64,000 nucleotides of DNA, taken from Spirochaetota bacterium (GTDB lineage: Bacteria; Spirochaetota; UBA4802; UBA5550). The notes below the pieces were generated by a model, which did no database searches, was not told the DNA's origin, and saw nothing but the letters and a program-made list of their open reading frames with translations. The stretch spans positions 190,077 to 254,076 of the forward strand of contig JAGNKX010000006.1 in the NCBI GenBank assembly GCA_017999915.1, given 5' to 3'. Of this stretch, positions 26,168-35,579 are shown piece by piece. The number at the start of each line of letters is the position of its first letter. Positions within the stretch are counted from its first letter, which is position 1. Position numbers and translations under genes: made by a program.

Positions 26168-27811
26168 TTATTCCATTATATGAAATATATAGTATCCGTA
26201 ACCGTTCGGTGTAAGAAGGTATGGCAATTCCCCGATTGTCGGGAAAATGGTCCCTCCGATAATTTCAATCGGAACATAGTTGTTTAAAAACGATAGATCA
26301 ATTTCGACGGGCTGCGCCGACGGTGAAAGGTTGAATACGCAGAGCATTCGTATGTCATCTTGTCTGATCATGTAGACAAGAATTTTTTTGTTGTCGGGAT
26401 AGAGAAATTCGATTGTTCCGGTACCGAACACCGGGAATGTTTTCCTGATATGGATGATGTTTTTAAGCCAGTTAAAGAGCGAATTTGAGTTATTCATGTC
26501 CTCCTCGGCATTGACCGAGTTGTAATTATAAACCGGATCGGTTATTACCGGAGCGTATAATCGAGACGGCTGCGCTTCGGAAAACCCCGCGTTTTTATTG
26601 TCATTCCAATGCATCGGTGTTCTGACGCCGTTCCTGTCGCCAAGATAGATGTTATCCCCCATGCCGATTTCATCGCCATAATAGATTACGGGAGTACCGG
26701 GAAGGGTTAATAAAATTGCATATAATAACTCTATTTTTTTTCTATCATTGCCCAGAAGAGGTGCCAGGCGCCGCCGGATTCCCTTGTTAATACGCATTTG
26801 TTTGTCTTCGGCGTACGTGTGAAACATGTAGTCACGTTCTTCATCAGTAACCATTTCAAGGGTCATTTCATCGTGATTCCGGAGGAACATGGCCCACTGG
26901 CAGGTATCGGGAATTTGCGGAAGCCGCTTCATGATATCAACAATGGGACCGTGATGCTCGAGTTTCAAAGCCATGAAAAGGCGCGGCATGAGGGGGAAAT
27001 TGAAAGCCATGTGGAATTCATCGCCGCTTCCGAAGTATTCAACAAGATCTTCCGGCCATTGGTTTGCTTCAGCCAGTAATACTGAGCCGGGATAATCCCG
27101 GTCGATGATAGTCCTTATCTCTTTTATAAAAAGGTGTGTTTCCGGTAGGTTTTCACAATTGGTGCTGTCTTTTTCAAAAAGATACGGCACGGCATCAACT
27201 CGAAAACCGTCAAGGCCCATATCCAGCCAGAACCTGATAACTCGTATCATCTCTTCGCGCACCCGGGGATTTTCGTAATTGAGGTCCGGCTGGTGGTAGA
27301 AGAAGCGGTGCCAGTAGTACAATCCATTTTCCTTGCAATAGGCCCAGTTGGATGTTTCAATATCTGAAAAGATAATGCAGGCTTCCCTATACTTGTCAGG
27401 GTTATCCGACCATACGTAGTAATTGAAATAGGGTGAAACGGGCCCCTTTTTCGCCTCAAGGAACCATAGGTGCTGATCTGAGGTGTGATTGAGGACCAGT
27501 TCTCCAAGAACTTTCAGACCCCTGCTATGCGCTTCATACAGGAGGTTCCGGAAGTCCTCAATGGTGCCATATTCAGGATTCACGCCGTAGTAGTCCATGA
27601 TATCATACCCGTCGTCCCTCCCGGGAGAGGGGTAAATGGGCATGAGCCACAAGCAGTCGATTCCGAGGTCAACGAGATAATCAAGGCGTGATATCAAGCC
27701 GCGAAAGTCTCCCCTGCCGTCCCGGTTGCTGTCCTGGAATCCGCGGACATACAGTTCATATAATACGGCGGTCTTGTACCACGGCGTGTTGTCGATAACT
27801 CCGTCCGGCAT
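26168..27811 (-). CDS. treS: Trehalose synthase (maltose alpha-D-glucosyltransferase)
   Basis: 547 residues from ATG at 27811; the TTG three bases earlier is less likely. Glycoside hydrolase family 13 (GH13_16) core: FQDSNRDGRGDFRGL near the start, LGELVLNHTSD near 105, LDGFRVDAVPY (nucleophile Asp206), LLAEANQWPE (acid/base Glu248) and FLRNHDEMTLE (Asp314). The length and the NQWPE motif fit TreS, which interconverts maltose and trehalose. It overlaps the stop of the otsA-otsB gene by one base (TGATG), so translation is coupled. There is no maltokinase domain, so Mak would be encoded elsewhere. Confidence 0.9.
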   Translation of the reverse strand: MPDGVIDNTPWYKTAVLYELYVRGFQDSNRDGRGDFRGLISRLDYLVDLGIDCLWLMPIYPSPGRDDGYDIMDYYGVNPEYGTIEDFRNLLYEAHSRGLKVLGELVLNHTSDQHLWFLEAKKGPVSPYFNYYVWSDNPDKYREACIIFSDIETSNWAYCKENGLYYWHRFFYHQPDLNYENPRVREEMIRVIRFWLDMGLDGFRVDAVPYLFEKDSTNCENLPETHLFIKEIRTIIDRDYPGSVLLAEANQWPEDLVEYFGSGDEFHMAFNFPLMPRLFMALKLEHHGPIVDIMKRLPQIPDTCQWAMFLRNHDEMTLEMVTDEERDYMFHTYAEDKQMRINKGIRRRLAPLLGNDRKKIELLYAILLTLPGTPVIYYGDEIGMGDNIYLGDRNGVRTPMHWNDNKNAGFSEAQPSRLYAPVITDPVYNYNSVNAEEDMNNSNSLFNWLKNIIHIRKTFPVFGTGTIEFLYPDNKKILVYMIRQDDIRMLCVFNLSPSAQPVEIDLSFLNNYVPIEIIGGTIFPTIGELPYLLTPNGYGYYIFHIME

Positions 27812-30003
27812 CAATGAACCTTCCCGAATTCCTTTAATACCTGCCGCACCGTTGCAGTTCTGCTTATATAGTATCTTGCTTTTGACTGGCTATATCCGAC
27901 CTTGATGCTGAAGCCGCTATCTGGAATTGCCGAGAAAAGATCTTCGTCTGTTACATCATCACCGATTGCCAGTATAAAATCATAATCTTTGGCAGATAAC
28001 AGGAAATTGGCAATTTTACCCTTGTTTATCTCGAGACTTTTTATTTCAAGTACCTTGTTGCCTTCCATGATGCCGAGATTGTGGTTGGCTATCATGTGCA
28101 GGAGGTTCCCCTTTAGTTCCATGGCCCGCATGGAGGCGAGTTCGGCATCGGCTCGACGGTAGTGCCATGCCAGAGAGAATTCCTTTTCTTCGATGAAAGT
28201 ACGGGGAGTCCGGTCACAATAGGATTCGAGAATTGGCCTTATTTCATTTTTCCATTGCGTATCCAGGTTCGAAATCGTCTTCCACCCGTCGCCGTTGAGC
28301 TTTATCCAGGCCCCATGCTCGGCTATCAAAGACAGATGCATGCCGCTGAAATATCGTTCCAGGAATTCAAAGTTGCGGCCGCTGATTATTGCCACGGTAT
28401 TTTTGATGTCAGAGGTTAGTCCCGATAAAAGCGAGATAAGATCCGGATCCGGCACGGCCAAATCGGGCCTGTCGGTGAAGGTAACCAGGGTCCCATCATA
28501 ATCGAGCAGCAATAATCGGGAATGGCTGCTCCGATATGCATCAAGAATCGCACCCAGATTGGCGTTATTTATGCTTTTTGCCATATATACTTCTTCAATT
28601 TTCTTCATGTTCGACAGCTTCTCAATGAAGGAGGAAGACCATTGAATCACGTCGTTTCTCTGCAGCCTTCGTTGCATGATCTGCATCCGGCGGTGCTTTT
28701 CATCTTCTGGCATGGAAAGTGCAGAAGCAATCGCATCGGCAACTTCCTCGCTGTTGTTGGGGTTGACGATCAGCGCCTCGCCCAGCTCTTCGGACACGCC
28801 GGCCATCTCGCTGAGGATGAGAACGCCGTCATTGTTGATACGGGCGGCAACGTATTCCTTGGCCACCAGGTTCATTCCGTCGCGAAGGGGGGTGACAAGG
28901 CAGACGTCCGAACAGTGATACAGGGTCATTATCATTTCAAAGGGAAGTGACCGGTATAGGTATTGTATCGGCGACCAGCTGAGGGTGTTGTATTTCCCGT
29001 TGATCCTGCCGACATGCTCGTTGATGGTTTTCCTGAGCTTGATGTAAGTGTCGACCTGGATCCGCGATGGTACGGTTACGATTATCATCTGGACCCTGCC
29101 GTGGTATTCAGTGTATTTATCAAGAAAGCGCTCAAAGGAATTGAGTCGCTCTATGATCCCCTTGGTGAAATCAAGCCGGTCCATTGAAAGGATCAATTTT
29201 TTACCGGTCATGCTTTTCTTGAAGCCGGTAATTTCCTTCACGATTTTCTTGTTGTGCATGTAATCCGAATATCGCTGGTAATCAATTCCCATCGGGAATG
29301 TGTCGCATTTAACCATGCGGTTTTCTATAGTCATCTGCCCCATGGAATGATCAATCCCTATAAGGCGCTGGACGCTGCTTAAAAAATGCCGGACATATCC
29401 GAATGTATGAAATCCGATCAGATCGCTTCCCATGAGGCCAGTGAGTAGCTCCTTACGCCATGGCAGCAGACGAAAAACCTCATATGAAGGGAAGGGAATA
29501 TGAAGGAAAAAACCGATTGTCGCATCGGGGATATTCTGCCTGATGATTCCCGGCAGCAGCATGAGATGGTAGTCGTGCACCCAGATAATGTCTCCCGGTT
29601 CGTAGACCTGTTTCAAAGTATCAAAGAACTTGTTGTTCACCTCCATGTATGACTTCCATGTTTCTTCATTGAAACTTGTGAAATAGGGGAAATAATGGAA
29701 CAGCGGCCAAATTGTCTTATTGGCAAATCCATTATAATATAATTCGATGTTCTGATCCGTTAAAGGCACGGGATATGCATTATATTTATCAATAAGGATA
29801 TTCTTAATATGATCTGATTTAGCTTGCTCGATGCTTTCTAAGGGAATCCCGGAATAGCCGGCCCATAGGCAGGAATATTTTTTCGATAATGACGACATGC
29901 CGGTAGCGAGACCGCCAACGCTTGGACTAAAGGCAGGTTCGCCGCTTTTTTTAATTTCGACCGTAACCGGAAGCCGGTTGGCGGCTAATATTAATTTTGA
30001 CAT
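27811..30003 (-). CDS. otsAB: Fused trehalose-6-phosphate synthase / trehalose-6-phosphatase
   Basis: 730 residues. The N-terminal about 465 residues are a GT20 synthase: SVGGLATGMSSLSKKY, IIWVHDYHLMLLPGIIRQ, LDFTKGIIERLNSFERFL and CLVTPLRDGMNLVAKEYVA. The C-terminal about 240 residues are a HAD phosphatase starting at LLLLDYDGTLVTFTDRPDLA (catalytic Asp pair) with ILAIGDDVTDEDLF as the last HAD motif. It makes trehalose from UDP-glucose and glucose 6-phosphate in one protein. This fusion is known in some bacteria and eukaryotes. It is followed by treS with 1-base overlap and preceded by a diguanylate cyclase gene 5 bp upstream. Confidence 0.95.
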   Translation of the reverse strand: MSKLILAANRLPVTVEIKKSGEPAFSPSVGGLATGMSSLSKKYSCLWAGYSGIPLESIEQAKSDHIKNILIDKYNAYPVPLTDQNIELYYNGFANKTIWPLFHYFPYFTSFNEETWKSYMEVNNKFFDTLKQVYEPGDIIWVHDYHLMLLPGIIRQNIPDATIGFFLHIPFPSYEVFRLLPWRKELLTGLMGSDLIGFHTFGYVRHFLSSVQRLIGIDHSMGQMTIENRMVKCDTFPMGIDYQRYSDYMHNKKIVKEITGFKKSMTGKKLILSMDRLDFTKGIIERLNSFERFLDKYTEYHGRVQMIIVTVPSRIQVDTYIKLRKTINEHVGRINGKYNTLSWSPIQYLYRSLPFEMIMTLYHCSDVCLVTPLRDGMNLVAKEYVAARINNDGVLILSEMAGVSEELGEALIVNPNNSEEVADAIASALSMPEDEKHRRMQIMQRRLQRNDVIQWSSSFIEKLSNMKKIEEVYMAKSINNANLGAILDAYRSSHSRLLLLDYDGTLVTFTDRPDLAVPDPDLISLLSGLTSDIKNTVAIISGRNFEFLERYFSGMHLSLIAEHGAWIKLNGDGWKTISNLDTQWKNEIRPILESYCDRTPRTFIEEKEFSLAWHYRRADAELASMRAMELKGNLLHMIANHNLGIMEGNKVLEIKSLEINKGKIANFLLSAKDYDFILAIGDDVTDEDLFSAIPDSGFSIKVGYSQSKARYYISRTATVRQVLKEFGKVH

Positions 30004-30008
30004 TTTGG

Positions 30009-30854
30009 TTACCTTGCCACTTTTAGGCTGATTCTATTTTTGCCTGCTTTTTTTGAATGATACATGCATGTGTCTGCGATGTGCATCATCTCCCTGATGT
30101 TCCTCGTGAAAGTATAAAATGTCACAATGCCAAAGCTGAAAGTTACGGGAAAAGCATGAGCTTCCATTGACATGAGCAATTCGTGTTGAACCTTTTTAAT
30201 AAAATTTTTCGCTTCATTCTCGTTTGTTTCAACAAGGAGGAATGCAAATTCGTCACCGCCAAGACGAGCGATAAAATCAGTAGAACGAATATTGCTGTTT
30301 ATAATGGAAGAGATTGTTGTCAGAATTTTATCCCCAGCCCGGTGCCCGAGATTATCATTGATGGCCTTGAAATTATCCACATCCATGTAGACAATGGTGA
30401 GCGGGTGATTGTACCTGTCGCTGCGTTGGATTTCATTTGTAAGTACTTCCTCGAAATGTCGCCTGTTTGATATCCTCGTTAAAAAATCGATCCGCGCTTT
30501 TTCTCTTTCTACTTTAAAGTAATGAAGAACTGAAGAAATGATGATAAAAAAGCCGAGGCGTACGATTGAATTCCATGCTACAATGGTAAAGGGAATTTCA
30601 TGTTTATGTGAAAAAATCGCTGCAATGAACCACATCACAGAGCTTAGAATTGAAAATAGAATTCCAATCTTGATTCCGGCATACCATGTGACAAGAACAA
30701 CCGGGAGAACGTAAAATATCGAAAAGCTTATACGGATATCGATTAGTGAATCTATAAAGCCTAAAAGCAATACGAGAATGAATCCTATCGCAGTTATAAA
30801 GAAATTTGGTTTATCGAATATCTTGCTACGAATATTTTTATTAATATCAAACAT
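30009..30854 (-). CDS. Membrane-bound diguanylate cyclase (GGDEF)
   Basis: 281 residues with four or more N-terminal hydrophobic segments (FFITAIGFILVLLLGFIDSL, ISFSIFYVLPVVLVTWYAG, GILFSILSSVMWFIAAIF, IVRLGFFIIISSVLHY). The GGDEF domain follows: MDVDNFKAINDNLGHRAGD, IARLGGDEFAFLLVE and the inhibitory I-site RSTD five residues before GGDEF. It should make cyclic di-GMP from GTP in response to a membrane signal and be feedback-inhibited. It heads the operon with otsAB and treS, which suggests coupling of osmolyte synthesis to c-di-GMP signalling. A regulatory link is inference from position. Confidence 0.88.
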   Translation of the reverse strand: MFDINKNIRSKIFDKPNFFITAIGFILVLLLGFIDSLIDIRISFSIFYVLPVVLVTWYAGIKIGILFSILSSVMWFIAAIFSHKHEIPFTIVAWNSIVRLGFFIIISSVLHYFKVEREKARIDFLTRISNRRHFEEVLTNEIQRSDRYNHPLTIVYMDVDNFKAINDNLGHRAGDKILTTISSIINSNIRSTDFIARLGGDEFAFLLVETNENEAKNFIKKVQHELLMSMEAHAFPVTFSFGIVTFYTFTRNIREMMHIADTCMYHSKKAGKNRISLKVAR

Positions 30855-31121
30855 ACATAATTATATAAAACAATGTGCTCGATAGTTATTATGTTAGCAA
30901 TTAAGTAAAAATGAGGCGTTTGCTTTGGGTAAACACAACTTGTCTATTTGTTAATATAATGATTTGGCAGTGATAAATCAAATATAATTTTATTATAAAT
31001 AAAAAATATTAAATATATTTAAATATTACTGAAATTTTTGTATATTATATTCCATGAATAAATAATGTCATATTTTTAAGGCATTTTATCAAATTTTAAT
31101 GTGCTAAGAAAATCAGTGAAT

Positions 31122-32147
31122 ATGAATAATAATATGAAGAATTATATAAGAAGTTTTAGGGATAATCGAATTATCACTATTGTTATAACTATGATGCTCG
31201 CATTCATTGTGGGTTTCGCAGATATTGTCACAACATCTCAGTATAGATTATTCTTTTTTTATACAATCCCGATTATCATATCTTCCTTGTATATTAACGC
31301 CTATTACAGTTTTTTTCTCAGTTGTTTATCGACTTTTTTCATAATGGCATCCAGTTATATTGATCAAGGTGCTTTGCATTTGTTTCATTTTTGGAATGCG
31401 GGAATGATGCTGATTATTTTCATTTCGATCACCTTTATGACACGATCCATAAGTAAAAAAAGGATTATTGAAAATGAGAAAATATTGCTACAGGAAAAAA
31501 CCAGGATGCTGACTGCTTCCCTTGAAGAGAAGGAAATGCTGATCCGTGAAACGCATCATCGCATAAAAAACAACCTGGCTACATTGAGCTCGCTGATTTC
31601 GTTAACGGATGCCGCAAACAGTGACACGTTAATAATGAAACTTAAAAACCGGATCCAGACTTTTACTGTTCTATATAATAAGCTGTCTTATGCCGGGAAG
31701 GATGATTCTCAATTGCTATTGGATGATTACATGCGAGGAATTATCGATCTCATAATACAGAATTATGACATCCCGCGCGGCAGCATTGAAGTTGCCATTT
31801 CCGGGGGCGATTTCCATATTAACGCCAAATCGGCGTCATTATTCGGCCTTATAATCAACGAGCTGGCGACCAATTCAATCAGGCACGGGTTCAAAAATAT
31901 GCAGAATGAAAAAAAAATAGTGACCGTGCAGTTTTCGAATGAAGGAAACATGGTCATAATGAGATACGGCGACAATGGTCCGGGTTTCGATTACAATAGC
32001 CTGGCGGCTGATGAGCGGCATCTGGGGGTCTATCTGATTGATTCATTGACGAAACAGCTGGGCGGCGAGGTGAGCCATGACGGAGGAGTGAGTTCGGGTT
32101 TTACCTTTACATTCAATGACGACAATATTATAATTCGGGACATTTGA
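31122..32147 (+). CDS. Membrane sensor histidine kinase (HisKA_2)
   Basis: 341 residues from ATG at 31122; a GTG at 31101 would add seven. No ribosome site is clear for any start. The N-terminus has about four or five membrane helices (IITIVITMMLAFIVGFADIV, YRLFFFYTIPIIISSLYI). Then a coiled linker and HisKA_2: LIRETHHRIKNNLATLSSLISL with the phospho-acceptor His. HATPase_c motifs are LFGLIINELATNSIRHGF and YGDNGPGFDY. It is the first of four co-directional genes with MscS, a solute-binding protein and an outer-membrane barrel; MscS starts one base after its stop. No response regulator is next to it. Confidence 0.88.
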   Translation: MNNNMKNYIRSFRDNRIITIVITMMLAFIVGFADIVTTSQYRLFFFYTIPIIISSLYINAYYSFFLSCLSTFFIMASSYIDQGALHLFHFWNAGMMLIIFISITFMTRSISKKRIIENEKILLQEKTRMLTASLEEKEMLIRETHHRIKNNLATLSSLISLTDAANSDTLIMKLKNRIQTFTVLYNKLSYAGKDDSQLLLDDYMRGIIDLIIQNYDIPRGSIEVAISGGDFHINAKSASLFGLIINELATNSIRHGFKNMQNEKKIVTVQFSNEGNMVIMRYGDNGPGFDYNSLAADERHLGVYLIDSLTKQLGGEVSHDGGVSSGFTFTFNDDNIIIRDI

Positions 32148-32148
32148 C

Positions 32149-33222
32149 ATGAGCTTTTTACCGGAGTATATAACAGGCTATACCGTTCTGGGAAATTCAA
32201 TCATTGCGATAGCCCTGTGCATCGGGACCATCCTGATCGGATTCGTCGCGGTGAAAGGTTTCAAGCGTTACGTAAACAGGAAAAGGGCCAGCTCGTCCGG
32301 GGAAGAAACGGGGTCAATTTTATCCAGGTTGTCGCATATCCCCAATTACGTCGCCCCGCTGATGTATTGCATCATCATATACCTGTCCCTGACCAACTTC
32401 CTGTCGCTCTCCTCCCAGGCGGGGAAGATGATTTATCTTGGATTCATCATCGCAATAACGTTTTTCGGACTGCGGTTGTTTTCACATATCGTGAGGGATT
32501 CGCTGAAAACGTATTTGCGGAGCAAAGACGGCGAGAAAAGCGATGACCAGATAGATCAGAGCATCCGGGGCATATCCACCTTCATAAATATTCTCATCTG
32601 GACCATCGGATCGATTTTCGTGATCGACAACATCGGGTTCAACATATCCGCTGTTGTCACAGGCCTCGGCATTGGCGGCGTGGCGGTCGCCCTGGCGTCG
32701 CAGACGATTTTTCGCGATCTCTTCAACTACTTTGTGATATTCTTTGATCAGCCCTTTAAAATCGGCGACTTCATCGTCATTGATGACAAGATGGGCACCA
32801 TCGAAAAGATCGGGATAAAAACAACGCGGATCAAAAGTATCGGGGGCGAAGAGATCATCCTGTCAAACACTGATCTGACCAACGGCCGCGTTCACAATTA
32901 CAAGAAGATGGATAAACGCCGTGTCGTGCTGACTGTCGGTGTCGTGTATCGGACGACTCCCCGGCAGGTTGACGCAATTCCGGGTATTATCAGGGAAATC
33001 ATCTCCAAAACCGAAGATGTAGAATTCGACCGGGCCCACTTCAAGGAGTTCGGCGATTCGGGCCTGATCTTCGAGGCCGTGTATTATGTAATAGGATCGG
33101 ACTATAATTATTATATGGACAAGCAACATCATATCAATCTGCAGGTATTAAAGAAATTCAACAAGCTCAAGATTCAATTCGCGTATCCGACGAGGACGCT
33201 GTACCTGGAACGGTCACGGTAA
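32149..33222 (+). CDS. mscS: MscS-family mechanosensitive channel
   Basis: 357 residues. Three to five transmembrane helices in the first 190 residues end in the pore helix AVVTGLGIGGVAVALASQTIFRDLF, whose small Gly and Ala residues line the pore. IFFDQPFKIGDFIVIDDKMG begins the conserved beta domain. It opens under membrane tension to release solutes during hypo-osmotic shock. The start codon is separated by one base from the histidine kinase stop, so the two are co-translated. The neighbouring trehalose operon and solute genes support an osmotic role. Confidence 0.93.
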   Translation: MSFLPEYITGYTVLGNSIIAIALCIGTILIGFVAVKGFKRYVNRKRASSSGEETGSILSRLSHIPNYVAPLMYCIIIYLSLTNFLSLSSQAGKMIYLGFIIAITFFGLRLFSHIVRDSLKTYLRSKDGEKSDDQIDQSIRGISTFINILIWTIGSIFVIDNIGFNISAVVTGLGIGGVAVALASQTIFRDLFNYFVIFFDQPFKIGDFIVIDDKMGTIEKIGIKTTRIKSIGGEEIILSNTDLTNGRVHNYKKMDKRRVVLTVGVVYRTTPRQVDAIPGIIREIISKTEDVEFDRAHFKEFGDSGLIFEAVYYVIGSDYNYYMDKQHHINLQVLKKFNKLKIQFAYPTRTLYLERSR

Positions 33223-33261
33223 CCGGACCGGTATCATTATAACCACTGGAGGAGGCCCCAC

Positions 33262-34089
33262 ATGCTTCGCAGCATGATGATTGTTGCCAGTTGTTTCATC
33301 ACTCTTCTGGGCGTCGTGCCGGCCCCTGCCGCCGGGAACGGCGAAGTGTATTCATCTATCATGAGAGAAAAAACGGTCCGTGTGGGCATATCGATGGATT
33401 ATCCGCCCCTCAATTTCAATGCCGGAGCCAAAGGCGCGGAGATAGAAATGATCCATCATTTTGGTGAGTTCCTTGGGGTCCGCGTCGTGCTCGTGCCCCT
33501 TGAGGTGGAGGAATATGCCGCCGCCATCAAGGCGCGGAGGGTCGACATGGTGATAGCGGGTTTCTCGCGCAACCTGGAGCGAGGGCGGGTCATCTGGTTT
33601 TCGAAACCGTACATCTCGGTGACTCCCGGTATCCTCGCTGACAATCGTTCCATTCCTCAAACCCGCTTCGGGGAGCAGTTCGAGCAGACGCCCATCAGCT
33701 CCATCTGGGACCTCAAGAGGCTGCCGACTTTCCGTTTTGCCGTAAAAAAAGGAAGCTCCTATCAGCATCTGCTGGAAACAACCTTTCCGGATATGCGCCG
33801 GGTCATTGTCGTTTCCAACGGGGAAGGGCTTGACCTGTTGGGCAAGGGAGCCGTTGACGGTTTCGTTCATGACTCGCTTTACCTGGAATATCTCTACGGC
33901 AACAGCGCAAAACTGAGAAACGCCTATGTCCTCCTGAAAGGGGGCGGCAGGTTCGAGCATTTATGCATCGGTCTACCCTTCGGTGATGTCATTCTTAAAA
34001 ACCAGGTGGACATGTTCATCGACGAGATCACCCGCCTGGGGTTGGTGGAAGAGTGGCTGAAAAAGTACTCCGCGGAAAGCCGTAAATAA
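33262..34089 (+). CDS. Periplasmic solute-binding protein (SBP_bac_3 family)
   Basis: 275 residues with a signal peptide (MLRSMMIVASCFITLLGVVPAPAA). The fold of amino-acid-type solute-binding proteins is seen in KTVRVGISMDYPPLNFNAGAKGAEIEMIHHF, VRRVDMVIAGFSRNLERGRV-like strands near 95 and PTFRFAVKKGSSYQHLLETTFP. GGAGGAGG is upstream. There is no permease or ATPase gene next to it, so it may act as a sensor subunit for the kinase two genes upstream instead of feeding an ABC transporter. It sits between mscS and an outer-membrane barrel with a 1-base gap to the latter. Confidence 0.82.
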   Translation: MLRSMMIVASCFITLLGVVPAPAAGNGEVYSSIMREKTVRVGISMDYPPLNFNAGAKGAEIEMIHHFGEFLGVRVVLVPLEVEEYAAAIKARRVDMVIAGFSRNLERGRVIWFSKPYISVTPGILADNRSIPQTRFGEQFEQTPISSIWDLKRLPTFRFAVKKGSSYQHLLETTFPDMRRVIVVSNGEGLDLLGKGAVDGFVHDSLYLEYLYGNSAKLRNAYVLLKGGGRFEHLCIGLPFGDVILKNQVDMFIDEITRLGLVEEWLKKYSAESRK

Positions 34090-34090
34090 T

Positions 34091-35560
34091 ATGAAGAGAA
34101 ATGCGTCGTTTAAAACAATCATCATCGTGACGCTGATGGCGGCTCCGGTCGTTTCCACGGGATCAACTCTTGACACCCTGCTCGACCGGATCGACCTGTC
34201 CGGTTATTTTAGAGTGCGCATGTGGGATATCGCCGGCCGGACCTACGTGCCGGATACGCTGCCCTCGCGGCACGGCTACAAGAACATCAACTACCTGGAC
34301 CTTTTTCTCAGGTCGCGCATCAACCTTGCCATCATTCCCGAAATCGAGATACGCACCGTATTCGATATCAGTTCGTTGTTCGGCAAGGGATCGTCGTCGA
34401 TCGATTCGGGCAAGGGGGATTTCATTGTGCGTGACGTCTATGCCCTCTTCAGGCCCGTTAACGGTTCGGAGCTCTCCATCGGTCTTTTGCCTTTCAGCCT
34501 GCCGGGCGGCTATATCATTGCACGGGATGCCACCGGCATCCAGTACAGTCATCATTTTCCGAAAATCAAGACGAGCCTCTACGCCGGGTACATACGGGCC
34601 TTTGATAACGCCGATGACAGCTTCGGCCATGAATCGGATATGCCCGAATATGTCATGGATAACGTCCTGTTCCTTGGCTCGAGGTTCTCCATCGGCTCGA
34701 TCATCAGCGGGGAGGCGTATTACGTTTTTGAGGATGACCGGTATACCACGAACCGCCTCACTCTCAGGTCGCTGAATTTCAGATATGACCGCACGGCCGG
34801 CGGCTTTATGATCGACACCTTCGATCCGGACAGGGCCCTCGAGGGGGACGGCAGGAAGGTTTCCCTTCACTGGCTGGGGCTGCACTGGAAGATCATGAGC
34901 GGCAGGTGGTTCCTGCGTTTCGGCGGTATCTTCAATACCGGCATTATCCGCATACGGAACGAGCTGTACCTGTTCCGCAGGGTCCGGATCATGGCCGGCC
35001 TGTTCGAGTGCGAGGCGGGTTTTGACAACCGGGACCTCCAGTTCTCTCTCATCGCCGAAGGCGCCACCGGCGATCCCGACAGGCCCCACGCGGGCATCTC
35101 CTTTCAGCAGATTAAAGGCTCCCATGACTTTTCCCTTATCGCCGTTGATTCGACGGGCGGTCTTGCGCTGAGAGGCAGCGGTAAATCCCAATGGTACGGC
35201 CTTTACGGCTGCGGCGTCAAGGCGCGTTACACGGTGCTGGATTCGCTCATCATGGAAATGAAGCTGCTTCATTTCGGCACCACCAAGGTGATGTACTGGA
35301 GGGGCCGGGGAACCACATGGTTCGGTGATGAGGTTGACATAAGCGCCGAGTACCGGTTCCGCAATATACTTTCAGTGTTCCTCACTGCCGGCGGTTTCCT
35401 TCCGCAGAGAGCCTATAACGCCCAAAGAAAAATGAGCAACAGCCACTGGGGTTATTTTTCAGAATTTGAAACCGACCTGATCCTGCGCGATCTTGATAAT
35501 TATTCATCGAAGAGCATGATTTTTGAGTTCATGGTCGGCATGAAAGTGTCATTCGATTAG
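34091..35560 (+). CDS. Outer-membrane beta-barrel protein (porin-like)
   Basis: 489 residues with a signal peptide (FKTIIIVTLMAAPVVSTGS). Alternating hydrophobic-polar strands run along the whole chain, for example YFRVRMWDIAGRTYVPDTLP, INLAIIPEIEIRTVFDISSL, WFLRFGGIFNTGIIRI and FEFMVGMKVSF, with a C-terminal aromatic-ended strand typical of outer-membrane insertion. This resembles porin or alginate-export type barrels of about 16 strands. The substrate is unknown. It starts one base after the solute-binding protein stop, so they are likely a functional pair. It ends the four-gene operon. Confidence 0.75.
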   Translation: MKRNASFKTIIIVTLMAAPVVSTGSTLDTLLDRIDLSGYFRVRMWDIAGRTYVPDTLPSRHGYKNINYLDLFLRSRINLAIIPEIEIRTVFDISSLFGKGSSSIDSGKGDFIVRDVYALFRPVNGSELSIGLLPFSLPGGYIIARDATGIQYSHHFPKIKTSLYAGYIRAFDNADDSFGHESDMPEYVMDNVLFLGSRFSIGSIISGEAYYVFEDDRYTTNRLTLRSLNFRYDRTAGGFMIDTFDPDRALEGDGRKVSLHWLGLHWKIMSGRWFLRFGGIFNTGIIRIRNELYLFRRVRIMAGLFECEAGFDNRDLQFSLIAEGATGDPDRPHAGISFQQIKGSHDFSLIAVDSTGGLALRGSGKSQWYGLYGCGVKARYTVLDSLIMEMKLLHFGTTKVMYWRGRGTTWFGDEVDISAEYRFRNILSVFLTAGGFLPQRAYNAQRKMSNSHWGYFSEFETDLILRDLDNYSSKSMIFEFMVGMKVSFD

Positions 35561-35579
35561 GCTTGAGAAACAGGGGCTC

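Noticed and set aside
34163-35272. 369-residue ORF antisense to the porin-like gene
   Set aside because: Shadow of a GC-rich plus-strand gene with signal peptide and barrel pattern.
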